Positions 33,622 to 41,921 of a stretch of DNA of 64,000 bases are shown here, piece after piece (position 1 is the stretch's first letter; each line of letters starts with the position of its first letter). A program made the translations under genes and the position numbers. Source of the DNA: Streptomyces sp. GQFP (GTDB taxonomy: Bacteria; Actinomycetota; Actinomycetes; Streptomycetales; Streptomycetaceae); assembly GCF_021545335.1 (NCBI RefSeq), contig NZ_CP089312.1, positions 5,394,001 through 5,458,000 on the forward strand, written 5' to 3'. The notes under the pieces were generated by a model, which searched no databases, had not been told where the DNA came from, and saw nothing but the letters and a program-made list of their open reading frames with translations.

Positions 33622-34272
33622 TCAGCCCACGCTCAGCTCGGCGATCCCGCCCAACTCGCCCAGCGGCAGCGTGTGTTGGGTCTGCAGGACCTTCGCGCGG
33701 AGGTAGCGGACGTTCGCCGGAGTGGTGAACACGCCTGTGGGGACGCGGTCTTGGACGTCCATGCCCAGGGTGCGGAGCTGGTTCGCCTTGTCCGGGTTGT
33801 TGGAGAGGAGGTCCAGCGACGTGATGTCCAGGGCCTGGAGCATCTGGGCCGCCGCCGTGTAGTCGCGGGCGTCCTCGGGGAGGCCCAGCGCGGCGTTCGC
33901 TGCGTAGGTGTCGAGGCCCTCGTCCTGGAGGGCGTACGCGTCGAGCTTGTTGTAGAGGCCGATGCCCCGGCCCTCCTGGCGGAGGTAGAGCAGCACGCCG
34001 CCGTGCTCGGCTATGCGCTCGACCGCCTCGCGCAGCTGCGGGCCGCAGTCGCAGCGGGCCGAGCCGAAGACGTCGCCCGTGAGGCACTCGGAGTGCAGCC
34101 GGACCAGCGGGGTGGTGCCGGGCGCCGGTTCGCCGAGGACCATCGCCACGTGCTCCAGGCCGTCGGCCAGGCCGTGGAAGGTGACCAGTTCGGTGTCGAC
34201 GCTGTAGCCGTCGTGGAAGCGCAGCGGCACCCGGACGCGGGAGCGCTGGGTGGCGGCGGGGAAGTCGGGCAT
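33622..34272 (-). CDS. ribA: GTP cyclohydrolase II
   Basis: 216 residues, a stand-alone RibA. It opens the GTP ring and releases formate and diphosphate, the first step of riboflavin synthesis. The zinc cysteines are in HSECLTGDVFGSARCDCGPQ and the catalytic loop is LYLRQEGRGIGLYNKL. GGAG lies eight bases before the ATG. It has no DHBP-synthase domain. A perfect 24-bp palindrome lies 33 bp upstream of the start, and a MarR gene follows upstream on the same strand, so this copy is probably regulated rather than housekeeping. Confidence 0.9.
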   Translation of the reverse strand: MPDFPAATQRSRVRVPLRFHDGYSVDTELVTFHGLADGLEHVAMVLGEPAPGTTPLVRLHSECLTGDVFGSARCDCGPQLREAVERIAEHGGVLLYLRQEGRGIGLYNKLDAYALQDEGLDTYAANAALGLPEDARDYTAAAQMLQALDITSLDLLSNNPDKANQLRTLGMDVQDRVPTGVFTTPANVRYLRAKVLQTQHTLPLGELGGIAELSVG

Positions 34273-34304
34273 GCGGGTCTCCGGGGCGGGTGCGGGGTGC
34301 TCAC

Positions 34305-34328
34305 ATCTGCTTCAGTTTTGAAGCAGAT
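34305..34328 (-). promoter_or_regulatory. 24-bp palindrome, likely MarR operator of ribA
   Basis: ATCTGCTTCA, spacer GTTT, TGAAGCAGAT: a perfect 10-4-10 inverted repeat upstream of ribA. Related sequences (GTTTCAAAGTTAAAGC at about 34355-34370 and TTTAAAACTTGAA at about 34923-34935, before the MarR and ribD genes) suggest one regulator binds all three. Palindrome is seen; the assignment to the neighbouring MarR is inferred. Confidence 0.7.
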
Positions 34329-34391
34329 CCTCACTAGAACGGTGACCCTACCTCATGTTTCAAAGTTAAAGCAATGGGTTTCTGGAGCGGC

Positions 34392-34904
34392 TCACTCGCC
34401 CGAGCCGCACGACGGAGACGACCGGCGAAGCCAGGGGGCCGACTCCACCCCGTCCCCCTGCAGCGCCCGCTCCACGCCCGCGCAGATCTCCTCCAGCTGG
34501 CCCACCTGCTCGGGGGTCAGATGGTCGAAGAGGGACGCGCGGACCGTGGCGACATGGCCCGGGGCGGTGCGCTCCAGCACCGCCATGCCCTCGTCGGTCA
34601 GCGCGGCGACGGTTCCCCGCTTGTCCCACTCGCAGGCCTCACGCCGTACATGGCCGTCCTTCTCCAGCCGTGCCACCGCATACGTCAGCCGGCTGCGCGT
34701 GATCTTCAGCTTCTCGGCGAGATCGGTCATCCGCAGCCGTCGCTCGGGCGCCTCGGAGAGGTAGGCCAGGATCGTGTAATAGAGGTGCGGCATCCCGGCG
34801 TCCTGCTGGAGCTGCCGGTCGAGCGTGTCCTCCAGGAGCAGGGAGGCCCCGACGTACGCGCGCCACGCGCGCTGCTCCTCGGGGGTGAGCCAGCGGGTCG
34901 TCAT
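34392..34904 (-). CDS. MarR-family regulator of the flavin module
   Basis: 170 residues from the ATG at 34904; the long open frame running further upstream is antisense to ribD. The winged HTH is visible: LRMTDLAEKLKITRSRLTYA, VARLEKDGHVRREAC, wing CEWDKRGTVAALTDEG. It lies between ribA (same strand) and a ribD-like gene (divergent), next to palindromic sequences. It likely represses both in response to a small ligand, perhaps a flavin or its analogue. The divergent gap is about 140 bp. Confidence 0.85.
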   Translation of the reverse strand: MTTRWLTPEEQRAWRAYVGASLLLEDTLDRQLQQDAGMPHLYYTILAYLSEAPERRLRMTDLAEKLKITRSRLTYAVARLEKDGHVRREACEWDKRGTVAALTDEGMAVLERTAPGHVATVRASLFDHLTPEQVGQLEEICAGVERALQGDGVESAPWLRRSSPSCGSGE

Positions 34905-34942
34905 GTGACCAGTGTAGGTTTGTTTAAAACTTGAACCAACCG

Positions 34943-35038
34943 GTACTGGAAGAAGTACGGGAAGAAGTACTGGAAGAAGTACTGGAAGAAGTTCCAGAAG
35001 AAGTTCCCGAAGAACCGCTCGAAGCACTACTCGAAGAA
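34943..35038 (+). repeat. eight tandem 12-bp units before the ribD-like gene
   Basis: Eight consecutive 12-mers (GTACTGGAAGAA and variants; the last four diverge) end one base before the GTG at 35040. In one frame they would encode V-L-E-E repeats, but that frame is not the ribD frame. The tract forms most of the leader between the MarR promoter region and ribD. Confidence 0.8.
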
Positions 35039-35048
35039 AGTGCGCCCC

Positions 35049-36188
35049 ATGCCCCTCCCCTACGTCCTGTTGTCCGCCGCCGTCTCCCTCGACGGCCACC
35101 TGGACGACACCGGCCCCGATCGGCTGCTGCTCTCCAGCCCCGCCGACTTCGACCGGGTCGACGAGGTACGGGCGTCCAGCGACGCGATCCTCATCGGCGC
35201 CGGCACCATCCGCGCCGACAACCCCCGCCTGCTGGTCAACTCGCCCGAGCGGCGGGCCGCGCGGGTGGCGGCCGGGAAGCCGGAGTATCCGCTCAAGGTG
35301 ACCGTCAGCGGCTCGGGGGAGCTGGACCCGGCCGCCAACTTCTGGCACACGGGCGGCGGGAAGGTCGTCTATACGACGGAGAAGGGTGCCGAGCGGGCCG
35401 GGGGAGCGGGCCTCCCCGTCAGTGTGGACGTCGTCTCCCTGGGGCCGGGACCCCTCGACTGGCGGGCCCTGCTCGAACACCTGCACGACGTGCGAGGTGT
35501 GCGGCGCCTCATGGTCGAGGGCGGCGGCACCGTCCACACCCAGCTCCTCCAGCAGGGCCTCGCCGACGAACTCCAGCTCGTCCTCGCGCCCCTCTTCGTC
35601 GGCGACCCCGACGCCCCCCGCCTCTTCGGCCCCGGCGCCTACCAGGGCGGCCGGCTCCGGCTCATGGGGACGCGGCGGATCGAGGACGTCGTCCTCATGC
35701 GGTACGAGCCCACCGCCCCCGGCGCCGGCCCGCTCCCCGTCGCCGCCGACCGGCACTGGCTGGCACTGGCGTGCGAGCTGGCCGAGCTGTGTCCGCCCTC
35801 GCGCACGGCGTTCAGCGTCGGCGCGGTGATCGTGGCCGCCGACGGTACGGAGCTGGCGCGCGGGCACTCCCGGGAAGGCGGCGACCCCGTCGTGCACGCC
35901 GAGGAGGCCGCCCTCGCCAAGCTCGACCCGGCCGACCCCCGGCTCCCCACGGCCACCGTCTACAGCAGCCTCGAACCCTGCGCCCGCCGCGCCTCCCGCC
36001 CCGCCCCCTGTGCCCGGCTGATCCTCGACGCGGGCGTCCGCCGGGTGGTGACCGCCTGGCGCGAGCCGGACACCTTCGTGGTCGCGGCCGACGGAAACGC
36101 CCTGCTCGCGGGCGAGGGCGTCGAGGTCGTCGTCCTCCCCGAGTACGAGGAGCGAGCCAAGGCCCCCAACGCCCACCTGCCCGACTGA
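35049..36188 (+). CDS. RibD-like bifunctional reductase-deaminase, domains swapped
   Basis: 379 residues from the ATG at 35049 (GTG at 35040 possible). The N-terminal half is a RibD_C/dihydrofolate-reductase-like domain (YVLLSAAVSLDGHLDD, DAILIGAGTIRADNPRLLVN, RRLMVEGGGTVHTQLL). The C-terminal half is a cytidine-deaminase-like domain with VVHAEEAAL and SLEPCARRASRPAPCARL, the HAE and PC...C zinc ligands. Standard bacterial RibD has deaminase first; this reversed order occurs in actinobacterial paralogues. Together the domains convert the RibA product to ribitylamino-uracil phosphate. Likely co-regulated with ribA by the divergent MarR. Confidence 0.85.
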   Translation: MPLPYVLLSAAVSLDGHLDDTGPDRLLLSSPADFDRVDEVRASSDAILIGAGTIRADNPRLLVNSPERRAARVAAGKPEYPLKVTVSGSGELDPAANFWHTGGGKVVYTTEKGAERAGGAGLPVSVDVVSLGPGPLDWRALLEHLHDVRGVRRLMVEGGGTVHTQLLQQGLADELQLVLAPLFVGDPDAPRLFGPGAYQGGRLRLMGTRRIEDVVLMRYEPTAPGAGPLPVAADRHWLALACELAELCPPSRTAFSVGAVIVAADGTELARGHSREGGDPVVHAEEAALAKLDPADPRLPTATVYSSLEPCARRASRPAPCARLILDAGVRRVVTAWREPDTFVVAADGNALLAGEGVEVVVLPEYEERAKAPNAHLPD

Positions 36189-36196
36189 CGAACAAG

Positions 36197-36247
36197 CGTG
36201 GTGATCAAACGTGGGATCAAACGTGGTGATCAAACGTGGTGATGAGG
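36197..36247 (+). repeat. four tandem 12/13-bp units before tRNA-fMet
   Basis: CGTGGTGATCAAA occurs three times (the second copy lacks one base) and a fourth unit reads CGTGGTGATGAGG. The block lies between the ribD stop and the tRNA promoter area. Each unit contains the TGATCA palindrome. It could bind a protein or be slippage. Confidence 0.75.
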
Positions 36248-36280
36248 GTCCCGCAGATGGCGTATAGTTGTGTTCAGCGG

Positions 36281-36354
36281 CGCGGGGTGGAGCAGCTCGG
36301 TAGCTCGCTGGGCTCATAACCCAGAGGTCGCAGGTTCAAATCCTGTCCCCGCTA
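36281..36354 (+). tRNA. initiator tRNA-fMet (anticodon CAT)
   Basis: 74 nt: acceptor CGCGGGG against CCCCGCT with an unpaired 1:72 position, D stem GAGC/GCTC, anticodon stem CTGGG/CCCAG (three consecutive G-C pairs) with loop CTCATAA, T stem GCAGG/CCTGT with TTCAAAT. The unpaired first position and GGG/CCC stem are initiator hallmarks. CCA not encoded. A perfect terminator hairpin follows. Confidence 0.95.
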
Positions 36355-36361
36355 CTGAAGG

Positions 36362-36401
36362 CTCAGGGCCGGAAACCAAGAAATTGGTTTCCGGCCCTGA
36401 G
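36362..36401 (+). terminator. terminator of tRNA-fMet
   Basis: Two 17-nt arms, CTCAGGGCCGGAAACCA and its perfect complement, around the six-base loop AGAAAT, starting eight bases after the tRNA. Only a short T tract follows, as is usual in Streptomyces. Confidence 0.85.
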
Positions 36402-36549
36402 TCGTTTCCGGGGCCATCCTCTTTCTTCCTTCGTCCGCCCCCACTCTTCTTCTTAGCCCGGTCGGTCCACCCCACTCGCTCTCCCCGGCCGCTCCCGAAA
36501 ACCTGGACCGACGGGACGGGCGATCGGCGGGAAGCGGGAGACGAGACGA

Positions 36550-37668
36550 GTGGCGCGGTCGGGAGAGCCGGGATCGCCGGACGAGGCGGTGGTGGTCTCC
36601 CGGGTGCGGACCCTCGTCCGCGTCCTGCCCGCGCTCCTGATCGTCGCCGGGATCGTCTACGACTACGCCACCCCGCGCGCCTTCACCGCGGTCCCCTTCT
36701 TCACGGCCGCCCCCCTCATCGCGGCCCCGCTCTCCTCGCTGCGCACCACGACCGTCACCGGCGCCGCCGCGCTCCTCGCCGAGTACCTGGTCCACCTCCG
36801 CTTCGGGTTCTCCCTGGACGCCGACACGATCACCGAGACGATCACCGTGGCCACGGTCGCCGTCCTGGCCGTCGTCATCAACCGGGTCGTACGCCGGGGC
36901 GACCGCCGCCTTGCCACGGCCCACGAGATCGCCGAGGCCGCGCAACGCGCCGTACTGCCCGAACCGGCCGCGCGCATCGGCGGTTTCGAGATCGCCGCCC
37001 GGTACGAGGCCGCCCAGGCGGGTGCCTTCATCGGCGGCGACCTGTATGCCGTGCAGGACACCCCGTACGGCCTGCGGCTCGTCCTCGGGGACGTGCGGGG
37101 CAAGGGGATGGGGGCCGTGGCGGCCGTCGCCGTCGTCATCGGGGCGTTCCGGGAGGCCGCCGAGCAGGAGGCGACCCTGGAGGCGGTCGCCCAGCGGCTG
37201 GAGCGGGCCCTCGCCCGTGAGGGCGCCCGGCGCGGCGGTCTGGAGGCCAGTGAGGGCTTCGCCACCGCCGTACTCGCCGAACTCCCGCACGGCGACGGGA
37301 TCGTACGCATCGTCAACCGCGGCCACCCCCCGCCCCTGCTCCTCGACACCGACGGCACCCTGCGCGTCCTCGCCCCGGCCGAACCCGCGCTGCCGCTCGG
37401 TATGGGCGACCTCGGCGGCGGGCCCGACCGTGCCGAGACGACGCCCTTTCCGGGCGGCGCGATCCTGCTCCTGCACACCGACGGGCTGTCCGAGGCCCGT
37501 GACGGACACGGCGTCTTCTTCGACCCGGCCGACCGGCTCGCGGGCCGGGTCTTCCACGCCCCGGCCGCTCTCCTCGCCGCGCTCGCCGACGAGGTGCGCC
37601 GGCACTCGGGCGGCGGCACGACGGACGACATGGCGCTGCTCGCCGTACGCCGTCCCATCAGCTCTTGA
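36550..37668 (+). CDS. membrane-bound SpoIIE/PP2C-type phosphatase
   Basis: 372 residues from a GTG. Three to four membrane helices occupy residues about 20-115 (VRVLPALLIVAGIVYDYAT and TITVATVAVLAVVINRVV). The catalytic domain follows with metal aspartates in AFIGGDLYAVQ, LVLGDVRGKGMGA, ILLLHTDGLSEARDG and TTDDMALLAVR. Streptomyces has many such phosphatases that act on anti-anti-sigma factors. There is no kinase or PAS domain. It stands alone between tRNA-fMet and the riboswitch-controlled peptidase. Confidence 0.88.
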   Translation: MARSGEPGSPDEAVVVSRVRTLVRVLPALLIVAGIVYDYATPRAFTAVPFFTAAPLIAAPLSSLRTTTVTGAAALLAEYLVHLRFGFSLDADTITETITVATVAVLAVVINRVVRRGDRRLATAHEIAEAAQRAVLPEPAARIGGFEIAARYEAAQAGAFIGGDLYAVQDTPYGLRLVLGDVRGKGMGAVAAVAVVIGAFREAAEQEATLEAVAQRLERALAREGARRGGLEASEGFATAVLAELPHGDGIVRIVNRGHPPPLLLDTDGTLRVLAPAEPALPLGMGDLGGGPDRAETTPFPGGAILLLHTDGLSEARDGHGVFFDPADRLAGRVFHAPAALLAALADEVRRHSGGGTTDDMALLAVRRPISS

Positions 37669-37924
37669 GGTGCTCAAGCTTCTCGAGTTCTCATCGGTTG
37701 TCACCAAGGGTGAGTGAACGGTCCCGCTCCGCATAACGTCTGACACACAGTCAAAACTCAGCAGTCACTTAGAACACGGCCAACTCGCCCGATTTTCGCC
37801 GGTGGTGACCCGGAACGTCCTCGGGAAAAGCGTTAACGATCAAGGGGAACGGCTTGGAATACGGGGCCCTGGTCTATTAACGTTCGATAACGCAGCGCGG
37901 TCGTCCCAGCCGTCACAAGAGTCG

Positions 37925-38075
37925 GCTCCGCGCGCACGCGCCGAATCCCGCGAGGGAACCGGGGAACCACCAACTTGGGGTGAATCGCTCGTCCGCCGCC
38001 GTGGCGACACGGCAGGTATACGCGCGTAGGAGACCTTCCTGCTCCGAACCCGTCAGCTAACCCGGTAGGCGAGAA
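37925..38075 (+). promoter_or_regulatory. c-di-AMP riboswitch (ydaO-yuaA class)
   Basis: The leader carries the conserved blocks CCGAATCCCGCGAGGGAACC, GGGGAACCACCAACTTGGGG, TGAATCGC, GGCGACACGGCAGGT and TAGGAGACCTTCCTGCTCCG, followed by GAACCCGTCAGCTAACCCGG and TAGGCGAGAAGGAAGG. This is the Streptomyces form of the ydaO RNA found before cell-wall hydrolases such as rpfA. Binding of c-di-AMP normally turns the downstream gene off. Boundaries approximate. Confidence 0.9.
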
Positions 38076-38097
38076 GGAAGGAAAGGAGCACGCCCAC

Positions 38098-39168
38098 GTG
38101 GCGTCAAACCCGGCCGCCCCAGAGGCCCCGTTCGTACCGAGTCAGCGTGGCAGCGAGACCGAGGACGGGAAGATCCCGACCTTCGGCTTCGGCAGCCGTC
38201 GCACCGACGAGGGCCCCTGGGAGGAGTGGAATCCCAGCGCGGACACCACTCGTCCGGTTCGCGGTCGGCACCGCGTCGGCAAGCAGCGCGGCGGCGGAGG
38301 ACTCGCCCGCAGCTCCACCGTTCTCGGCGTCGGCGTCATAGCCGCTGTCGGCGGGGCCGGTATGGCCACCGCGCAGACCGGCAAGCCGCCGGTCTCCATC
38401 TCCATGCCCGACCTGGCCTCCGTCGGCTCGCCCTTCGCGGGCGAAGACGAGGCGGACGCCGAGCCCCAGGGCTCCCCCAACGCGCTCAGCAGCGTCGGGG
38501 TCACCTCCGAGGAGACCGAGCAGGGCACCAGCGACGCGGGTGAGGCCCTGCGCGCCCGCATCATCCTCCAGGCCGAGCAGCAGAAGGACCAGGCCGAGGC
38601 CAAGATCCAGCAGGCCGCCCAGGACGCCGCCGCGAAGAAGGCCGCCGCCGAGGCCGCCAAGGTGAAGCGCGAGGCCGCCGCGAAGGCCGCCGCCGCGAAG
38701 AAGAAGGCCGCCGAGGAAGCCGCGGCGAAGCTGGAGGCAGCACGGCTCGCCGAGCTTGCCAAGCAGTACACGCTGCCCACCTCCTCGTACACGATCACCT
38801 CGACGTTCGGCCAGGCCGGCTCGCTGTGGTCCTCCGGCTACCACACCGGCCTCGACTTCGCCGCTCCCACCGGTACCCCGATCAAGGCGGTCCACACCGG
38901 CACGATCACCGAGGCGGGCTGGAGCGGCTCGTACGGCTACCGCACGATCCTCACCCTCGAGGACGGCACCGAGATCTGGTACGCCCACCAGTCCTCGATC
39001 AACGTCAGCGTCGGCCAGAAGGTCAACACGGGTGACGTGATCGGCCGCGTCGGCGCCACCGGCAACGTCACCGGGGCCCACCTCCACATGGAGGTCCACA
39101 CCAGCAGCTCCGACACCGCGGGGATCGACCCGATGGCGTGGCTGCGGAGCATGGGCCTCAACCCGTAA
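38098..39168 (+). CDS. M23-family metallopeptidase, riboswitch-controlled
   Basis: 356 residues from a GTG with GAAAGGAG ten bases upstream. An N-terminal cytoplasmic-type region (LARSSTVLGVGVIAAVGGAG is the only hydrophobic stretch, the signal or anchor) is followed by an Ala/Lys/Glu coiled coil at about 140-220. The C-terminal LytM/M23 domain has zinc ligands in YHTGLDFAAPTGTP and HLHMEVHTSS. It should cut peptidoglycan cross-links outside the membrane during growth or germination. The c-di-AMP riboswitch in its leader fits that role. Confidence 0.92.
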   Translation: MASNPAAPEAPFVPSQRGSETEDGKIPTFGFGSRRTDEGPWEEWNPSADTTRPVRGRHRVGKQRGGGGLARSSTVLGVGVIAAVGGAGMATAQTGKPPVSISMPDLASVGSPFAGEDEADAEPQGSPNALSSVGVTSEETEQGTSDAGEALRARIILQAEQQKDQAEAKIQQAAQDAAAKKAAAEAAKVKREAAAKAAAAKKKAAEEAAAKLEAARLAELAKQYTLPTSSYTITSTFGQAGSLWSSGYHTGLDFAAPTGTPIKAVHTGTITEAGWSGSYGYRTILTLEDGTEIWYAHQSSINVSVGQKVNTGDVIGRVGATGNVTGAHLHMEVHTSSSDTAGIDPMAWLRSMGLNP

Positions 39169-39262
39169 TCCCGTAACACGCGTGTTCCCTGGCTCCGGCC
39201 GTTCACACAACTTTCGTGAACGGCCGGAATCAGTGCGTCCGGGGCGGGCGTTGACGTTGAGC

Positions 39263-39365
39263 ATGACTGCTACGGCTCTTCGCAAGCTCGGATCATCGGA
39301 CCTGGAGGTCTTCCCGCTCGCCCTCGGCGGCAACTTCCTCGACACCGCCGACTCCTACTCGGCTG
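39263..39365 (+). pseudogene. aldo/keto reductase remnant with internal deletion
   Basis: Starts normally (MTATALRKLGSSDLEVFPLA then LGGN) and jumps at once to FLDTADSYSA, which belongs about 30 residues later in the intact protein, where a second GGN usually occurs. After the Tyr-Ser motif the sequence is non-coding. A deletion between two GGCGGCAAC copies explains the first loss; the remaining gene is gone too. The following 240 bp hold nothing recognisable. Confidence 0.75.
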
Positions 39366-39606
39366 GTGCGTGCGGCTGGGTGCGCGGTGGGGTGGGGCGG
39401 CTTGGGGTGCTGTGTATTCGGCGGCTGGGTGCACGGTAGGGGAGAGGGTCGGGGCCCCGCTCTGCGGCGGAGCGTGGTCTGTCGCTCCAGCCGCGACGGC
39501 CCCTCGTCCGTCGGTCGGGGGTGTGGTGCCTGCGGCCGGCCGCACGGAGGGGACGGCGTCGGTGTCGCCCCGCCCCGCGGCCCGGGTGTGATTCGGACGG
39601 CAGGGG

Positions 39607-41025
39607 CTAGGAGCGGTACGGGTTGTACGTCGCCGGGTACGGGGTCGTCGGTCCGTACCCCTGCTGGCCGTACGGCTGATGCGTGTACGGCTGCTGGGCG
39701 TACGGCTGTTGCCCGTACGTCGGCCAGATGACCGGCGGGGCCACCAGTACCGGCGCCGGGGCGATCGTGCGGGCCGCGTGGTCCAGGGCCGGGCGGGCCA
39801 CCGCCCTGCGCTCCCACAGCGCGCCCAGCAACTCCTGTTCCCGGACGACGAAGTCGGCGCGCGCCCGGCCGAGGCGCCCCCGGTGGCGCAGGAACGCCAG
39901 CGAGGTGGCGTACGCCTCGTACTGCGCCACCGCACGCGCCGCGGGCCGGCCCAGATGGCGGCGGGCGTACTCGCGGGCGAGGCGGCGGGCGCGCATCGAG
40001 CCGAGGGCGTACGGCTCGGCCGGGGCCAGCCAGCCGGCCTGCGCGTACGCCGGCAACTCGGCGCGCACGGTACGCAGTTCGCGCTGCCGGGTCCAGATGA
40101 CCAGCCAGGTCAGCAGCCCGAACGCGGGCACCATGAACGCGGCGTACACCGCGAAGAACCCGTACTCCCCTAAGGACGACGAGCCGTTCCAGAGGGCGTG
40201 CATGCTCATCGCGAGCAGCAGCCCGGACAGCGGCAGCAGCACCCGGCGGACGTGCTGGCGCTCGCCCGACAGCGCGGAGATCCCGAAACCGATGCCGGTG
40301 AGGACCGTGAACAGGGGGTGCGCGAACGGCGACATGACGATGCGTACGAAGAAGGTCGCCGCGGTGACCGAGGCGATACCGCTGTCCCCGGTCAGCTGGT
40401 CGGTGCCGAAGGCGGTGCCGAGATAGAGGATGTTCTCGGTGAAGGCGAAGCCGGTCGCGGTGACCCCGGCGATGACGACCCCGTCGACGATCCCGGTGAA
40501 GTCACGCCGCCGGAAGAGAAAGATGAGCAGTACGGCGGCTGCCTTGGCCGACTCCTCGACGATGGGCGCTATGACGGTCGCGCCGAGGGTGTCCGCACTG
40601 GACGGGTCGGCGGTGGCGGTCGCTATCCATCTGGTCGCGAAGCTGTTGGCGACGATCGCTATCAGGGCCGCCGCGCAGGCGCCCCAGGCGAACGAGAAGA
40701 CCAGGTTCCGCCAGGGCCCCGGCTCGACCCGGTCCAGCCACCGGAACGCGGCCACGAGCAACGGCACGGGGAACACGGCGAGCCCGAGCCCGACCAGGAA
40801 CCCCTCGGTGCCGGTCTGTTCGCGGACAAGGGCGAGGATGACGAGCCCGGAGAGCGCGAGCAGGCTGCTCAGCGCGCCGTACCGCACCTTCCCCCAAGCC
40901 CTCGGCTGCGCTCGGCCCCGGGGGGACCCCCATCGCTGCCACCAATGCGCGTGCCGCAGCGCCCCGCCGGCGGGGCCTTCGGTGGGGCCGCTGGGGTGCG
41001 TCGGGTACGGGGGAAAGGTGGCCAC
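39607..41025 (-). CDS. PrsW-family intramembrane metalloprotease
   Basis: 472 residues from a GTG at 41025. Eight or so membrane helices. The family motifs are visible: EExxK as IVEESAKAAAVLLI, FxxxE as GFAFTENILYLG, and histidines in MSPFAHPLFTVL and SMHALWNGSSS. PrsW proteins carry out site-1-like cleavage of anti-sigma factors in the membrane. The C-terminal 150 residues are cytoplasmic and end in QPY/QQPY repeats (YGQQPYAQQPYTHQPYGQQ). The N-terminus is also proline-rich. Next gene upstream is trmB on the same strand. Confidence 0.9.
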   Translation of the reverse strand: MATFPPYPTHPSGPTEGPAGGALRHAHWWQRWGSPRGRAQPRAWGKVRYGALSSLLALSGLVILALVREQTGTEGFLVGLGLAVFPVPLLVAAFRWLDRVEPGPWRNLVFSFAWGACAAALIAIVANSFATRWIATATADPSSADTLGATVIAPIVEESAKAAAVLLIFLFRRRDFTGIVDGVVIAGVTATGFAFTENILYLGTAFGTDQLTGDSGIASVTAATFFVRIVMSPFAHPLFTVLTGIGFGISALSGERQHVRRVLLPLSGLLLAMSMHALWNGSSSLGEYGFFAVYAAFMVPAFGLLTWLVIWTRQRELRTVRAELPAYAQAGWLAPAEPYALGSMRARRLAREYARRHLGRPAARAVAQYEAYATSLAFLRHRGRLGRARADFVVREQELLGALWERRAVARPALDHAARTIAPAPVLVAPPVIWPTYGQQPYAQQPYTHQPYGQQGYGPTTPYPATYNPYRS

Positions 41026-41109
41026 GGCATTGACCCTAACGGCCGGTGCGTCACGAGCGCTGAGGCTCGTGGTTCTACGAGTTGCTGTAGCTCGTGCTCT
41101 ACGCCTGCT

Positions 41110-41865
41110 CTACGCCTGCTCTACGCGGCGGAACAGCAGGTCGTTCACGACATGTCCCTTCTCCAGTCCCTGGCCCTCGAAACGGGTCAGTGGCCGGAAC
41201 TCCGGACGTGGCGCGTAACCGCCCCCGGGCAGGGTGTTCTCGAACTCCGGGTGCGCGTCGAGCACTTCGAGCATCTGCTCGGCGTACGGCTCCCAGTCGG
41301 TGGCGCAGTGCACGAGCGCGCCGGGCCGCAGTCTGCGGGCGACGAGATCGAGGAACTCGGCCTGAATCAGCCGCCGTTTGTGGTGGCGCTTCTTGGGCCA
41401 GGGGTCGGGGAAGTAGACGCGCAGGCCATCGAGGGAGTCGGGGGCGAGCATCTCGCGGAGCAGGATGATGGCGTCCCCGTTGGCGACGCGGATGTTGGTC
41501 AGGCCCTGCTGGTCGGCGAGGTTGAGCAGGTTGCCCTGGCCCGGGGTGTGCACGTCGACGGCGAGGATGTTGGTGCCGGGGTCGGCGGCGGCCATCTGCG
41601 CGGTGGCCTCGCCCATCCCGAACCCGATCTCGAGTACGACGGGCAGGTCGTTCCCGAACAGCTCGCCGAGCTGGAGGGCGTGGCCGTCGATGTCGAGGCC
41701 CCACTTGGGCCACAGCCGCCGCAGGGCGTCACCCTGCCCGGCGGTGACGCGGCTGCGCCGGGGCTGGAAGCTTCTGATCCGCCGCTCGAAATGCGACCCG
41801 GCGGGATCGGCCTGCGGCCCACCGGGAAACCTGGGGGTGCCCTTGGGGCGAGAAGAGTCAGACAC
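41110..41865 (-). CDS. trmB: tRNA (guanine-N7-)-methyltransferase
   Basis: 251 residues from a GTG at 41865. It methylates G46 of tRNA with S-adenosylmethionine. Motifs: LEIGFGMGEATAQMAAADP (SAM site), ILAVDVHTPG, LRVYFPDPWPKKRHHKRR (the PDPWPKxRHxKRR signature), FRPLTRFEGQGLEKGH at the C-terminus. Length is as expected, with an N-terminal extension rich in basic residues. The gene precedes prsW, 84 bp apart, on the same strand. A strong hairpin lies upstream at 41922. Confidence 0.95.
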   Translation of the reverse strand: MSDSSRPKGTPRFPGGPQADPAGSHFERRIRSFQPRRSRVTAGQGDALRRLWPKWGLDIDGHALQLGELFGNDLPVVLEIGFGMGEATAQMAAADPGTNILAVDVHTPGQGNLLNLADQQGLTNIRVANGDAIILLREMLAPDSLDGLRVYFPDPWPKKRHHKRRLIQAEFLDLVARRLRPGALVHCATDWEPYAEQMLEVLDAHPEFENTLPGGGYAPRPEFRPLTRFEGQGLEKGHVVNDLLFRRVEQA

Positions 41866-41921
41866 AGTGGCCCCAATTTACTCGCCCCCGCCGCCCCTAC
41901 CCATTCCCATCCCCTGGGGTC

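Noticed and set aside
34931..36229. 432-aa frame starting with the V-L-E-E repeats
   Set aside because: After the repeats it is a shadow of ribD with Arg/Pro-rich sequence; the repeats themselves were kept as a finding.
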